From CAZZEX01 sp964653285 (GTDB lineage: Bacteria > Chloroflexota > Anaerolineae > B4-G1): DNA of 64,000 bases. The notes beneath the pieces were generated by a model. The model saw nothing but the letters and a program-made list of their open reading frames with translations. It ran no database searches and was not told the origin of the DNA. Where the stretch lies: NCBI GenBank assembly GCA_964653285.1, contig CAZZEX010000006.1, positions 15,571-79,570 on the forward strand, written 5' to 3'. Of this stretch, positions 39,773 through 47,373 are shown in pieces (position 1 is the stretch's first letter; each line of letters opens with the position of its first letter). The position numbers and the translations under genes are program-made.

Positions 39773-42238
39773 TTACTCAATCCTCAAGTCATATCGCCTG
39801 CCGATCTCGGTCAGCGCTTCTAATGCAGCACTCGCGACAACCGGATCGGGATCGGTCAGCGCAGTTCGCAGCGGCTCGACGTCGTCAGGACGACCAACCT
39901 GAGCCAGTACTTGCGCTGCAGCCAGGCGGGCCGGTGCGTCCCCTGCACTCAAGGCGCGCCAGAGCATCTGCTGTGCCATGTCGCCCAACCCGACCCCTTC
40001 GCCCTGGGCTGCTGCCCACGAGATCAGCCAGGGCAACTGCTCGATCTTGGGCGGAGGTGTAACGCCAGAGATTTTCTCCTGCTTCTCCATTTCCTCCAGC
40101 ACCGTCGAGGCTGCCGAGCGCACGATCCACTGCTCGTCCTCCCGCGCCACTTTCTCCAGCAAATCCCATGCTTCTATCTGCGCCAATCCGAAGACAGCCG
40201 CCCGCCGGGCCATCACATCCTCCGACTCGATCACTTCGCGCAGGAAAGTCGCCCCCTCCTCTCCACGTATGGCCAACGCCTCGGCCGCTGCTGGTCTGAG
40301 CGTGTTATCTCCCTCCAGTAGCGTCCGCCCCAGCCGTCGCGTTGCAGCGTCGACGTCCAGGTACGCCAGCCTGCGTACAGCCGCTTCACGCACGGCCGGG
40401 TCCTCATCCTCCAGCAAATCCTCAAGCATGGCCAGGTCCGACTCACCCGCCGTCCTGATCAATCCTAGAGCAGCAGCGACGCGCGCTTCGGCATCTGGGT
40501 GCTGCAGCGCCTGTTTGAAGAAGTAGGTGACACCAGGTACACCGGTCGCCGCCAGTGCTTCTGCCAGTGCCTGCCGTACCTGCGCGGGTTGGCCGGGCTG
40601 AAGGAAACCACGGGCCAGTGCCGCCATCGCCCCGTCGCGCCAGGCCGCCTCCTCTGGGGCCACGCTGATCCAGGAACTGAGGGTATGGAGGCGCGTGTGG
40701 AACATATCGTCCGGCATGCGCAGCCACGCTCCCACCAGCGGCCCCATATTGCCGAGTTCGGCGTAGAAGCGCAGTACCTCGGTCCAACGGGGGTCGTCCA
40801 GCCGCTCGACGAGGGTGGCGGGGTCGGCGGCAACCAGTTGCCGCGCTGCCAAATATGCTCGCCAGAGCGGGTGAGCGAAAGCGTAGCGATTAGCGCCCAC
40901 CGGACGAAGAAAGCCCCGTTCGCCGGTCAGCACGCGGAAGACGTGGGCAGCCGCACGGGCCGGGCGCTCCTCGGGCGGGGGAAGCACGGATTCGACGGCG
41001 GCATCAATCTCCTCACGGCTCGCGGTCGCACGCCCCTCCTGCTGGAGGTTCAACGCCACCTGCCCCAGTGCTGCCCGGCAGGTCGCCAAGAACCAGGGCT
41101 CCTCCTCTTGCCACAGCAGCAAGCCCAGCGCACGGTCGAACAGCGCTGCTCGTTTGGCCGGCGACTGTCCGTCCGAGAGACACACGAATGCCCGCAACGC
41201 CAATTCCAGCGGGAGGGCCCCTGCTCGCGCCGCATGCTGCAGTTCGGCTACTAACTTGCGGAAGGCGACAGGAGGTTCCTCGCCAGCCGGAGTGCGGGCC
41301 TCCGCCCACCGCCTCGCGAATGCTTCCACCTGCCTGGCATCCCACGCCCCCAGCGTTAGAGGAACGAAGCCGGCCTCAGTCAAAGGCGCATACCCTCGCG
41401 TCCCCGCGCCGACCAGCCAGAGATTCCCTGGCAGGGCACCAGTCAGTTCGGATAACCACGCTGTTGCCTGCTGGCGTTGCTGTGGCGATAGTTCATCCCA
41501 TCCATCGGCAAGCACGATGGCCTGACCGGCCTTCAGGCATTGGCGTAGGGTGTGCACCATCCCGCTGCTGCCTCCGACGGCGGCCACCACTGCAGTGACA
41601 AGTCTCTCTATCCCATCGCTCTCCTGTCCGCTTTCACTGTCTGTCTCGTGCCAATCCATTGCCGAGAGCGGCGCATAGAGTGGCAATCGCGCCTGAACTG
41701 GCCCCAGTGTCGCTCCGGCCTCGACATTGTCTTCTCCATCGTTCACTATGCGGGCGCACAGGAAAGCGATGTAGGCCAGTAGTGTAGTTCTCCCCGCTCC
41801 AGGAGTGCCCAGGATCACCAACTGAGGGTGTCCCCCCAGTATCCGGCGCAGCGGCAAGACCTGAGGGCCGACAGGCAAGGGCTCGATTTCTGAGATGGAT
41901 TGAGGGGGAGGGGAGGGGGAGAACAGTTTGGGCTCGACGAAGACAGCATCCAATGAGGCCACATGTGCCGGTACGACGAGGGAGCGTGCCCGTGTGGCGA
42001 CCAGTTCGCGGTAGCGATCCTCGGCGCTGGCCTCCAGGCGGTGGTACGACTGGGCCAGTGGGGCCACCATGGTCTCCCAACCCAGGCGCAACGCGTCACG
42101 GAAGTGGTAAGCCAGCCCAGCCAGCAGAAGGGCTACCGCTGCGCCGACCAGCGCTGACGTAACGTCAAATTGCCAGGAGTGGGAGGCTAGAGCAGACCCT
42201 GGCAAATAGTGGGTGGTGGAGTAGACGGTGCAGAGCAT
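39773..42238 (-). CDS. Membrane-anchored NACHT-type STAND ATPase with HEAT repeats
   Basis: 821 residues from ATG 42238 (GGGAG upstream); 42283 is the alternative but overlaps the regulator gene. One membrane helix (about 26-45), a short linker, then a P-loop domain: GTPGAGRTT (144-152), where the invariant Lys is Arg (R150), and Walker B IVLADGWDEL (D245, D248, E249). The helical region with AFAHPLWRAYLAARQL (near 440) resembles the end of NACHT modules. From about 525 on, HEAT-like repeats follow (EARVAAALGLIRTAGE, DPAVREAAVRRLAYLD, APARLAAAQVLAQVG). Likely a signal-sensing ATPase, possibly in defence or regulation; no effector domain is seen. The upstream gene is a response regulator. Confidence 0.78.
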   Translation of the reverse strand: MLCTVYSTTHYLPGSALASHSWQFDVTSALVGAAVALLLAGLAYHFRDALRLGWETMVAPLAQSYHRLEASAEDRYRELVATRARSLVVPAHVASLDAVFVEPKLFSPSPPPQSISEIEPLPVGPQVLPLRRILGGHPQLVILGTPGAGRTTLLAYIAFLCARIVNDGEDNVEAGATLGPVQARLPLYAPLSAMDWHETDSESGQESDGIERLVTAVVAAVGGSSGMVHTLRQCLKAGQAIVLADGWDELSPQQRQQATAWLSELTGALPGNLWLVGAGTRGYAPLTEAGFVPLTLGAWDARQVEAFARRWAEARTPAGEEPPVAFRKLVAELQHAARAGALPLELALRAFVCLSDGQSPAKRAALFDRALGLLLWQEEEPWFLATCRAALGQVALNLQQEGRATASREEIDAAVESVLPPPEERPARAAAHVFRVLTGERGFLRPVGANRYAFAHPLWRAYLAARQLVAADPATLVERLDDPRWTEVLRFYAELGNMGPLVGAWLRMPDDMFHTRLHTLSSWISVAPEEAAWRDGAMAALARGFLQPGQPAQVRQALAEALAATGVPGVTYFFKQALQHPDAEARVAAALGLIRTAGESDLAMLEDLLEDEDPAVREAAVRRLAYLDVDAATRRLGRTLLEGDNTLRPAAAEALAIRGEEGATFLREVIESEDVMARRAAVFGLAQIEAWDLLEKVAREDEQWIVRSAASTVLEEMEKQEKISGVTPPPKIEQLPWLISWAAAQGEGVGLGDMAQQMLWRALSAGDAPARLAAAQVLAQVGRPDDVEPLRTALTDPDPVVASAALEALTEIGRRYDLRIE

Positions 42239-42260
42239 GATCCACTCCCAGCGGCGATAT

Positions 42261-42956
42261 CTACACCGTTTGCTGAGGAGCAACCAGTCGGTACCCGATC
42301 CCCCGTTCGGTGAGGATGAGCGTGGGATTAGAGGGATCCGCCTCGATCTTTTGGCGCAGGTACCAGATGTACAACTTCAGGTACTGGCGTCGCTCCTCGT
42401 GTTGCGGTCCCCAGACACGACGCAGGAGTGTCTTGTGTGGGACCACGTGTCCGGCCTCTTGAACCAGTGCAGTCAGCAATTTGTACTCCAACGGCGTGAG
42501 GAAGACGCGCTCTCCGTTCACTTCGACAGTGCGCTTCTCCAGGTCCACGAGGAGCCGCTCGCTCGTATAAGTCACCTTCCGAGACGCAGTACGCCGTGCT
42601 CTGTGCAGGGCGGCCCTGACGCGGGCGAGAAGTTCCTTGTAACTGAAAGGCTTGATCATATAGTCGTCAGCGCCCATCTCGAGGCCGCGGATCACGTCCT
42701 TCTCAGCCCCCAGTGCGGTGGTGAAGATGATTGGAGCATCGATAATCTTCTGCAACCGCTCGCAGACGACCCAGCCATCAATATCGGGTAAAAGGATATC
42801 GAGCAAAACCAGGTCCGCATCCAGGTCATGGGCCGTTTGTAATCCACTCATTCCGTCTTGGCAGACCGTGACCTGATACCCGGCATGCTCGAGTTGGATA
42901 CGCATCATGCGTGCCAAGGCATCGTCATCTTCAATGAGCAGGATTTGCTCTCCCAA
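42261..42956 (-). CDS. OmpR/KdpE-family response regulator
   Basis: 231 residues. The receiver domain has acidic residues E9-D10-D11, phosphoacceptor D53, T80 and K102; the C-terminal winged helix (about 130-228) has FLTPLEYKLLTALVQEAG and ERGIGYRLV. It binds DNA as a phosphorylated dimer. No kinase is adjacent. It has its own promoter and is followed by the NACHT gene after 22 bases, so the two are probably cotranscribed. Confidence 0.94.
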   Translation of the reverse strand: MGEQILLIEDDDALARMMRIQLEHAGYQVTVCQDGMSGLQTAHDLDADLVLLDILLPDIDGWVVCERLQKIIDAPIIFTTALGAEKDVIRGLEMGADDYMIKPFSYKELLARVRAALHRARRTASRKVTYTSERLLVDLEKRTVEVNGERVFLTPLEYKLLTALVQEAGHVVPHKTLLRRVWGPQHEERRQYLKLYIWYLRQKIEADPSNPTLILTERGIGYRLVAPQQTV

Positions 42957-43013
42957 GATCTTACCTCCACGTCCGAAGACCAGACAGATTTAGCACTGGT
43001 TGGAATTCTTGCT

Positions 43014-43042
43014 ATGATAGTCGGATTTGGCGCGAATGTCAA
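43014..43042 (-). promoter_or_regulatory. Promoter of the response regulator/NACHT unit
   Basis: On the minus strand TTGACA (43042-43037), a 17-base spacer and TATCAT (43019-43014). Leader to ATG 42956 of about 50 bases. Confidence 0.65.
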
Positions 43043-43077
43043 CCGCGCCGAACCGCACGATTGGTACATTAGTACTA

Positions 43078-43106
43078 TTGACTCGGGGCTACCTATGCGC
43101 TAAAAT
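43078..43106 (+). promoter_or_regulatory. Promoter of a candidate small RNA
   Basis: TTGACT (43078-43083), a 17-base spacer and TAAAAT (43101-43106). No plus-strand gene follows; two strong hairpins do. Confidence 0.6.
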
Positions 43107-43111
43107 AAGGG

Positions 43112-43225
43112 CGATGTGGGGGGAGGGTGCCCGCCCCCCGAAACCCACATCAAAGGCTGTTTGTGGTTACCCTCCTTTCGCAAGTCACGGCCTCCTCCAT
43201 ATCGGGGAGGCCGTGACTTCTTTAT
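43112..43225 (+). ncRNA. Candidate small RNA of about 110 nt
   Basis: Two strong hairpins follow the promoter. GATGTGGG (from 43113) pairs with CCCACATC (to about 43151) around a G-run/C-run inner stem. AAGTCACGGCCTCC (43182-43195) pairs perfectly, 14 bp, with GGAGGCCGTGACTT (43206-43219), followed by CTTTATC, a modest terminator tail. The segment AACCCACA of hairpin 1 can also pair with TGTGGTT near 43167-43175, giving a switchable fold. The second hairpin may instead end the minus-strand gene at 43230. Function unknown. Confidence 0.4.
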
Positions 43226-43229
43226 CCCA

Positions 43230-43928
43230 TCATACACGCACGATGATGCGTTCACAGTTACCGCAGTAGCCCAGTCCCTCCTGGCGCAACTGCCATTCCA
43301 GGCTTGGCGGTACAACGATGCCGCATCCACCACATGCGCCGTCGCGCATCTGGACTACAGCCAGCCCACCTTTCGTACGCCGCAAGGCCTGGTAGACGGC
43401 CAGGTCACCGGCCTCGATACTGGGCAGCAGTTCCGCTCGTGCCTGCTCAATTTCTGCTAGCCTCCCGTGCAGCATCTCTCGCTCGGCCATCAGGTCTGCC
43501 TGCTGGGTCGCCCAGTGAGTCTGTGTCTCATCGAGATGCTCCTGAGCCTGAGCGTGCGCGGCCTCTGCCTCCTCCCGCTCGATCATCGTCTCCAGCAGAT
43601 CATCCTCCAGTTTTTGTCGCCGCCGCCGGAGCGCGGCGGCCTCCGCTTGCAGGTCTGTCAGTTCCTTGGGATTCTTGACCGCGCCGCCATAGAGCCGCTG
43701 CTCAGAGCGTGAGATTTTGTCCGACAGCCCCTGGATCTCCAGTTCCCGGTCACGTTGTCGGAGCATCCACTTTTGGATCAGTGCCTGTGCGTGCTCCAGT
43801 GCCTGGCGTGCCTGCCGCAGCGCCTCGCTTTCCCCTAATGCAGCTTCCACCTCCGCCAGGCGGCGCTGCTTTGCGTCTCCTTCACTATCCAGACATTGCA
43901 GGCGATAGATGTCCGCTCCCGTTGTCAT
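43230..43928 (-). CDS. Coiled-coil protein with C4 zinc ribbon (CT398/DUF164-like)
   Basis: 232 residues. Residues 10-180 form a long charged helical hairpin, and the end has the zinc site CGGCGIVVPP and YCGNCERI (two CxxC pairs). Such proteins are widespread and small relatives have been proposed to act in flagellar or RNA-related complexes; I cannot assign a role. The gap to lgt is 18 bases, so both may share the lgt promoter. Confidence 0.85.
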   Translation of the reverse strand: MTTGADIYRLQCLDSEGDAKQRRLAEVEAALGESEALRQARQALEHAQALIQKWMLRQRDRELEIQGLSDKISRSEQRLYGGAVKNPKELTDLQAEAAALRRRRQKLEDDLLETMIEREEAEAAHAQAQEHLDETQTHWATQQADLMAEREMLHGRLAEIEQARAELLPSIEAGDLAVYQALRRTKGGLAVVQMRDGACGGCGIVVPPSLEWQLRQEGLGYCGNCERIIVRV

Positions 43929-43946
43929 TGGCTGCCCTCAAACACT

Positions 43947-44864
43947 TTACTCTCCTGCAGCCGACTCGGCGGGAGATTCGACCGGGGCTTCGTCTTCCTG
44001 CTCCGTGGCAAAATTGACGGGCGTCTCAATAGGCGGCTGAGCCGGCCTCGCTTTCGCGTGCCGCACGAACAACAGCGCTATCCCTCCCCCTACACAGATG
44101 ATGGCGAACAGTTGCGCAGCCGCGATGGGGCCGATCATCCAGGCGTCAGGGCGGAAATATTCGATGAAGAAGCGGCCCAGCGGGTAACCGATGATGTAGT
44201 CCAGAAGGATGTCCCCTTCCAACAGCCGATCCTTGCACTTATGGGCGATCAGAGCCAGGACGATGAACAGTAGCAGGCACCACAGCGACTCGTAAAGGAA
44301 GGTGGGGTGGAAGAGGGTATCAAGTGGATAGGTAGTGAGATCGTTGTAGGGAACGATACGGTGCTCTGGGTCAATAATCAGACCCCAGCGGAGATTGGTG
44401 GGTGGTCCGTAGAGTTCCTGATTGATAAAGTTCCCCCAGCGACCGATGGTCTGGCCTAGCGCCAGCCCCACCGCACCGTAGTCGAGCCACTGCAACGGGT
44501 GTAGTTTGGCGCGCCAGGCGTAGATCACCACCCCCAGCACACCTCCAGCGATGGCTCCGTAGATGCCCAGACCGCCGTGCCAGATGTACAGGATCTCAAT
44601 GGGGTGTTGGCGATAGTAACTCCAGCCCACCATCCCGCCTTCAGGCTCAGAGAAGACGTGGTAGAGCCGAGCGCCGATGATGGCCAGGATGATGGCGGCG
44701 ATGAGCCCATTCCAGACGTGGTCGGGGTTCTCACCGTCCTGCCTGGCCTGCCAGGAGGCATAAAGGGCGCCCAGCATGACGCCGGTGATGATCAGGATGC
44801 CGTACCAGTGGATGCCAAAGTCCGAGGTAATGTGGATGAGAATGGGGTCAAGCGGTGGCTTCAT
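43947..44864 (-). CDS. lgt: Prolipoprotein diacylglyceryl transferase
   Basis: 305 residues from ATG 44864 with AGGAGG five bases upstream; the frame from 44882 adds six residues. Seven membrane helices. The Lgt signature GRWGNFINQELYG (near 155), HGGLGIYGA and PLGRFFIEYFRPD are present. It attaches diacylglycerol to the lipobox cysteine of prelipoproteins such as those starting at 107, 54447 and 63559. A 40-residue acidic tail (EDEAPVESPAESAAGE) is an addition of this lineage. Confidence 0.94.
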   Translation of the reverse strand: MKPPLDPILIHITSDFGIHWYGILIITGVMLGALYASWQARQDGENPDHVWNGLIAAIILAIIGARLYHVFSEPEGGMVGWSYYRQHPIEILYIWHGGLGIYGAIAGGVLGVVIYAWRAKLHPLQWLDYGAVGLALGQTIGRWGNFINQELYGPPTNLRWGLIIDPEHRIVPYNDLTTYPLDTLFHPTFLYESLWCLLLFIVLALIAHKCKDRLLEGDILLDYIIGYPLGRFFIEYFRPDAWMIGPIAAAQLFAIICVGGGIALLFVRHAKARPAQPPIETPVNFATEQEDEAPVESPAESAAGE

Positions 44865-44893
44865 GGTTTCCTCCTGCCGCAAGTGTGTGATAG

Positions 44894-44922
44894 ATTATAC
44901 CACAAGCAGGCCAGTTATCCAA
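44894..44922 (-). promoter_or_regulatory. Promoter of lgt
   Basis: On the minus strand TTGGAT (44922-44917), a 17-base spacer and perfect TATAAT (44899-44894), giving a leader of about 23 bases to ATG 44864. Confidence 0.65.
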
Positions 44923-45030
44923 TTGGACGAGCCCCTCCGCAGGTTGCCAATATCATTTTCGTTCCATCTAGCCTGGCCTGGCGCTCTGTGCGTGCATCTA
45001 CTCCATCATTAGAACCTGCGGGAGGGCTGC

Positions 45031-45777
45031 CTACCGACTCACCAGCGCCAGGGTGAGGAGCCCCAGCAGGCCCAGCAGTGCCAATACCCCGCCGACCAGC
45101 GCTGGCACCACGGTCGCAGCGATGGCCCGGCCGATGCTGAAGTCGTTGGCAACGGCCAGGGCTTTGACGTAGATGGCGATGCCCCACGCCGTCGCCACCA
45201 GCCCGAGCACTCCCCCAAGACAGGGTACGAAATTCAGAATGTCCAGAACGTGTGGCACAGCGTAGAGGGCTGTTGCCCCCAGCATCTGAGACGCCGTCGT
45301 CCGACCCCCCAGCAGTTTGGCGACCAGCAAGACCCAGATGCCATACCCGATCCAGCCCGCCAGCCGGCTGAAGGGCAGCGACAGAAATGCGCCCAGGTCT
45401 GTCAGCACGCGCCCCACAGGTTTGGGCAGCCGGGTCGGCAGTGCTTCGATGCGGAAGCCCATCCCCATCCCGGCCCGCATGTAGGTCGTGATCTCCCGTT
45501 CAAAGCCCGGCGGCACGTCAAAGAATTGCCGCATAGTGCCCAGGGACTTGGTGAACTCCTGGATGCCCTCCTCTGCCTCTTGCCGCCGGGCCTCGACGCT
45601 CGTCGGGCGCAGGTCGCCGACGACGTTGATGATGAACGAAACGACGCCTGCCAGCAGCGTCACCAATACCAGCAGCGCCAGGCCGCGCTTCAGTGCGTCG
45701 GCGCGAGCGACGTGCTGGGCGTAGGTCTCGTGTTTGAACAGCAGCACATCCCGGGCGAGTTGAAGTAGTTCATTCAT
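45031..45777 (-). CDS. Yip1-like membrane protein
   Basis: 248 residues. An N-terminal LLFKHETYAQH motif (Yip1-domain proteins begin with a similar Phe-x-x-Pro/Thr-Tyr segment) is followed by five membrane helices and a large loop (about 65-110). The sequence SQMLGATALYAVPHVLDIL matches the paralogue upstream (QMLGCTALAVAPQLLNL). Function unknown. It overlaps that paralogue by four bases. Confidence 0.68.
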   Translation of the reverse strand: MNELLQLARDVLLFKHETYAQHVARADALKRGLALLVLVTLLAGVVSFIINVVGDLRPTSVEARRQEAEEGIQEFTKSLGTMRQFFDVPPGFEREITTYMRAGMGMGFRIEALPTRLPKPVGRVLTDLGAFLSLPFSRLAGWIGYGIWVLLVAKLLGGRTTASQMLGATALYAVPHVLDILNFVPCLGGVLGLVATAWGIAIYVKALAVANDFSIGRAIAATVVPALVGGVLALLGLLGLLTLALVSR

Positions 45778-46568
45778 CGCGACGCACCTCCTCCGAAGAT
45801 CAAAACCGCGGCCACACTACCCAGGCAGGCGAAGGATGAGACCACCACAGCAAGCGCGACGTAGGGCAACAGCGTCGCTGCCAGGGCGCGGCCCCAGGTC
45901 AACCGATGGCACGTTTTCAGCGCTACGTAGCGGCAGAGTATCATCCACGTACCCACTACGCCGCCAACGACGACGTAGGGGAGGAACGTGGCCAGGTTCA
46001 GCAACTGGGGTGCGACCGCCAACGCAGTGCAGCCCAGCATCTGGCCCAGGCCTCCCTGACCGCCCAGCAACCGGGCGAAGAGGTAGGCCACCACTCCGTA
46101 CAGGAACCACGTGAGCGTTAAGCCCAATGGCAAGAGGATGATCCGCGACGCAGCAGGGGCGATGTTTGGCGTGCCGAACAACTGTGGGGCAAGGCTCCAC
46201 AACATCTCCAACATCTCCCACCGCTCCTGGAACCCCTTACGGAACGCAGGATCGCTCTGCATCTCCCGGTACCAGGGCATCTGCTGGATACCCTGGAACA
46301 CAACCGGCTGGATGTCAAGCATGTCTGGCGCTGTCGCCCACTCCAGCGCCGTCCCCACCAGACTGGTCAGCGCCACTGCCACGGCGACCAGGACGATGAG
46401 CCCCAGGCCGCGCAGCGCTGGATTCGAGGCTTCGCGTATCTCGGCGTAAGGTTCTTCTTTCAGGAAGAGCGCCTCCCACGCCAACCGCACCAGTGTTTTC
46501 AGCGCAGTCTCCTCGCTTGATGCGGGTGCGGTCTCCTCTGGGCCCTTCACAGATGAATGGTCAGCCAT
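45774..46568 (-). CDS. Yip1-like membrane protein (paralogue)
   Basis: 264 residues, five membrane helices, with the cytoplasmic N-terminus WEALFLKEEPYAEIREASNP. The layout is the same as the following gene, so a heteromer is likely. Ribosome site GGAGGT lies before ATG 46568. It belongs to a cluster with two GerW-like genes, suggesting a common envelope role. Confidence 0.68.
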   Translation of the reverse strand: MADHSSVKGPEETAPASSEETALKTLVRLAWEALFLKEEPYAEIREASNPALRGLGLIVLVAVAVALTSLVGTALEWATAPDMLDIQPVVFQGIQQMPWYREMQSDPAFRKGFQERWEMLEMLWSLAPQLFGTPNIAPAASRIILLPLGLTLTWFLYGVVAYLFARLLGGQGGLGQMLGCTALAVAPQLLNLATFLPYVVVGGVVGTWMILCRYVALKTCHRLTWGRALAATLLPYVALAVVVSSFACLGSVAAVLIFGGGASR

Positions 46569-46617
46569 ATCTACCTCCTTTCCGTGTTTTCATTGTGCTT
46601 TCTCCTTATTCAAGTGA

Positions 46618-47013
46618 TCATGTTTGCCGGCCGAAAATCTTGACCAGCGCCCGGGCCAGCCAGAAGACGGCCCATCCGATGAGCAGTGTTCCGGCCAGCG
46701 TCACTTTTTGCTCGTCAATGATTGGCTCCACCCGGGTGCCCTCCGGTGTCACCTCGACGACGGCGATGGGGCGGGCTTTCACGCCGCCGCCGCCACCACC
46801 ACCTTCGGCCTTCTCCGGGGCCTCCTCCTCTGGGGCTTCCTCCTCGGCCACCGGCCCGTGCCCGACTCCCAGTCCGAAGCCGTAAGCGACCTCTGCGACA
46901 GGGATAACGGTGCGGCCTTCGGCGGTCACAGGTTTGCCAAAGCAGGCGTTGACGTTGGCCTTCTTCCGCAGGTCAGCGAAAGAGTCGAGCAGTGTCTGAA
47001 TCTCAGATTCCAT
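46618..47013 (-). CDS. GerW (YtfJ)-family protein
   Basis: 131 residues. The family pattern is clear: GKPVTAEGRTVIPVAEVAYG, a Gly-rich FGLGVGHG, an acidic and poly-Gly linker (60-78) and KARPIAVVEVTPEGTRV with a hydrophobic C-terminal helix. In Bacillus, GerW localises to forespores and supports germination; this organism shows no spore genes here, so the family must have another function. Nearby membrane genes suggest a place at the inner membrane. Confidence 0.82.
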   Translation of the reverse strand: MESEIQTLLDSFADLRKKANVNACFGKPVTAEGRTVIPVAEVAYGFGLGVGHGPVAEEEAPEEEAPEKAEGGGGGGGVKARPIAVVEVTPEGTRVEPIIDEQKVTLAGTLLIGWAVFWLARALVKIFGRQT

Positions 47014-47034
47014 CGGTTTTCTCCTTTCTGATCT

Positions 47035-47373
47035 TTAATCTCTATCCTCGCGCGCCAGGCGCACGGCCAGCGCCAGCAGCAGCGGGATGACGAACGCCGC
47101 CAAGAGCAACCCGCCGAGCGCCTGAACCGTCTTATCCTCGATGGGAATACGGCGCTCGTCCGCCTCGTCCCGCTCCAGGATCGCCACAGGCCGCATGCGC
47201 ACGAAACCCCATCCTTGTGCACCTACCCTGTCGCTGCCGAGGAAGGCCCGTCGCCGTACACGCCCCGTCACGCGCACCAGCGGCACCAGTTCGCGCTCTC
47301 CGACGCGGATGGGTTTTCCCTCGACGACCTCACTTACCAGCGGCCCTCGTTTCCCGATAGCCCGTTCGTTCAT
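47035..47373 (-). CDS. Small membrane protein related to GerW-like partner
   Basis: 112 residues. IRVGERELVPLVRVTGRVRR, then GFVRMRPVAILERDE and RRIPIEDKTVQ, and a C-terminal membrane helix (about 85-108). The order (conserved RxVPLVR, GF-x-RPVAV, hydrophobic end) parallels the GerW protein downstream, so it may be a divergent relative or partner. Its start overlaps the last base of the DHH-fusion gene. Confidence 0.55.
   Translation of the reverse strand: MNERAIGKRGPLVSEVVEGKPIRVGERELVPLVRVTGRVRRRAFLGSDRVGAQGWGFVRMRPVAILERDEADERRIPIEDKTVQALGGLLLAAFVIPLLLALAVRLAREDRD

Noticed and set aside
30878..42956. Two-component pair of the histidine kinase (30878) and response regulator (42261)
   Set aside because: They are about 10 kb apart and share no common unit; pairing cannot be shown from sequence.
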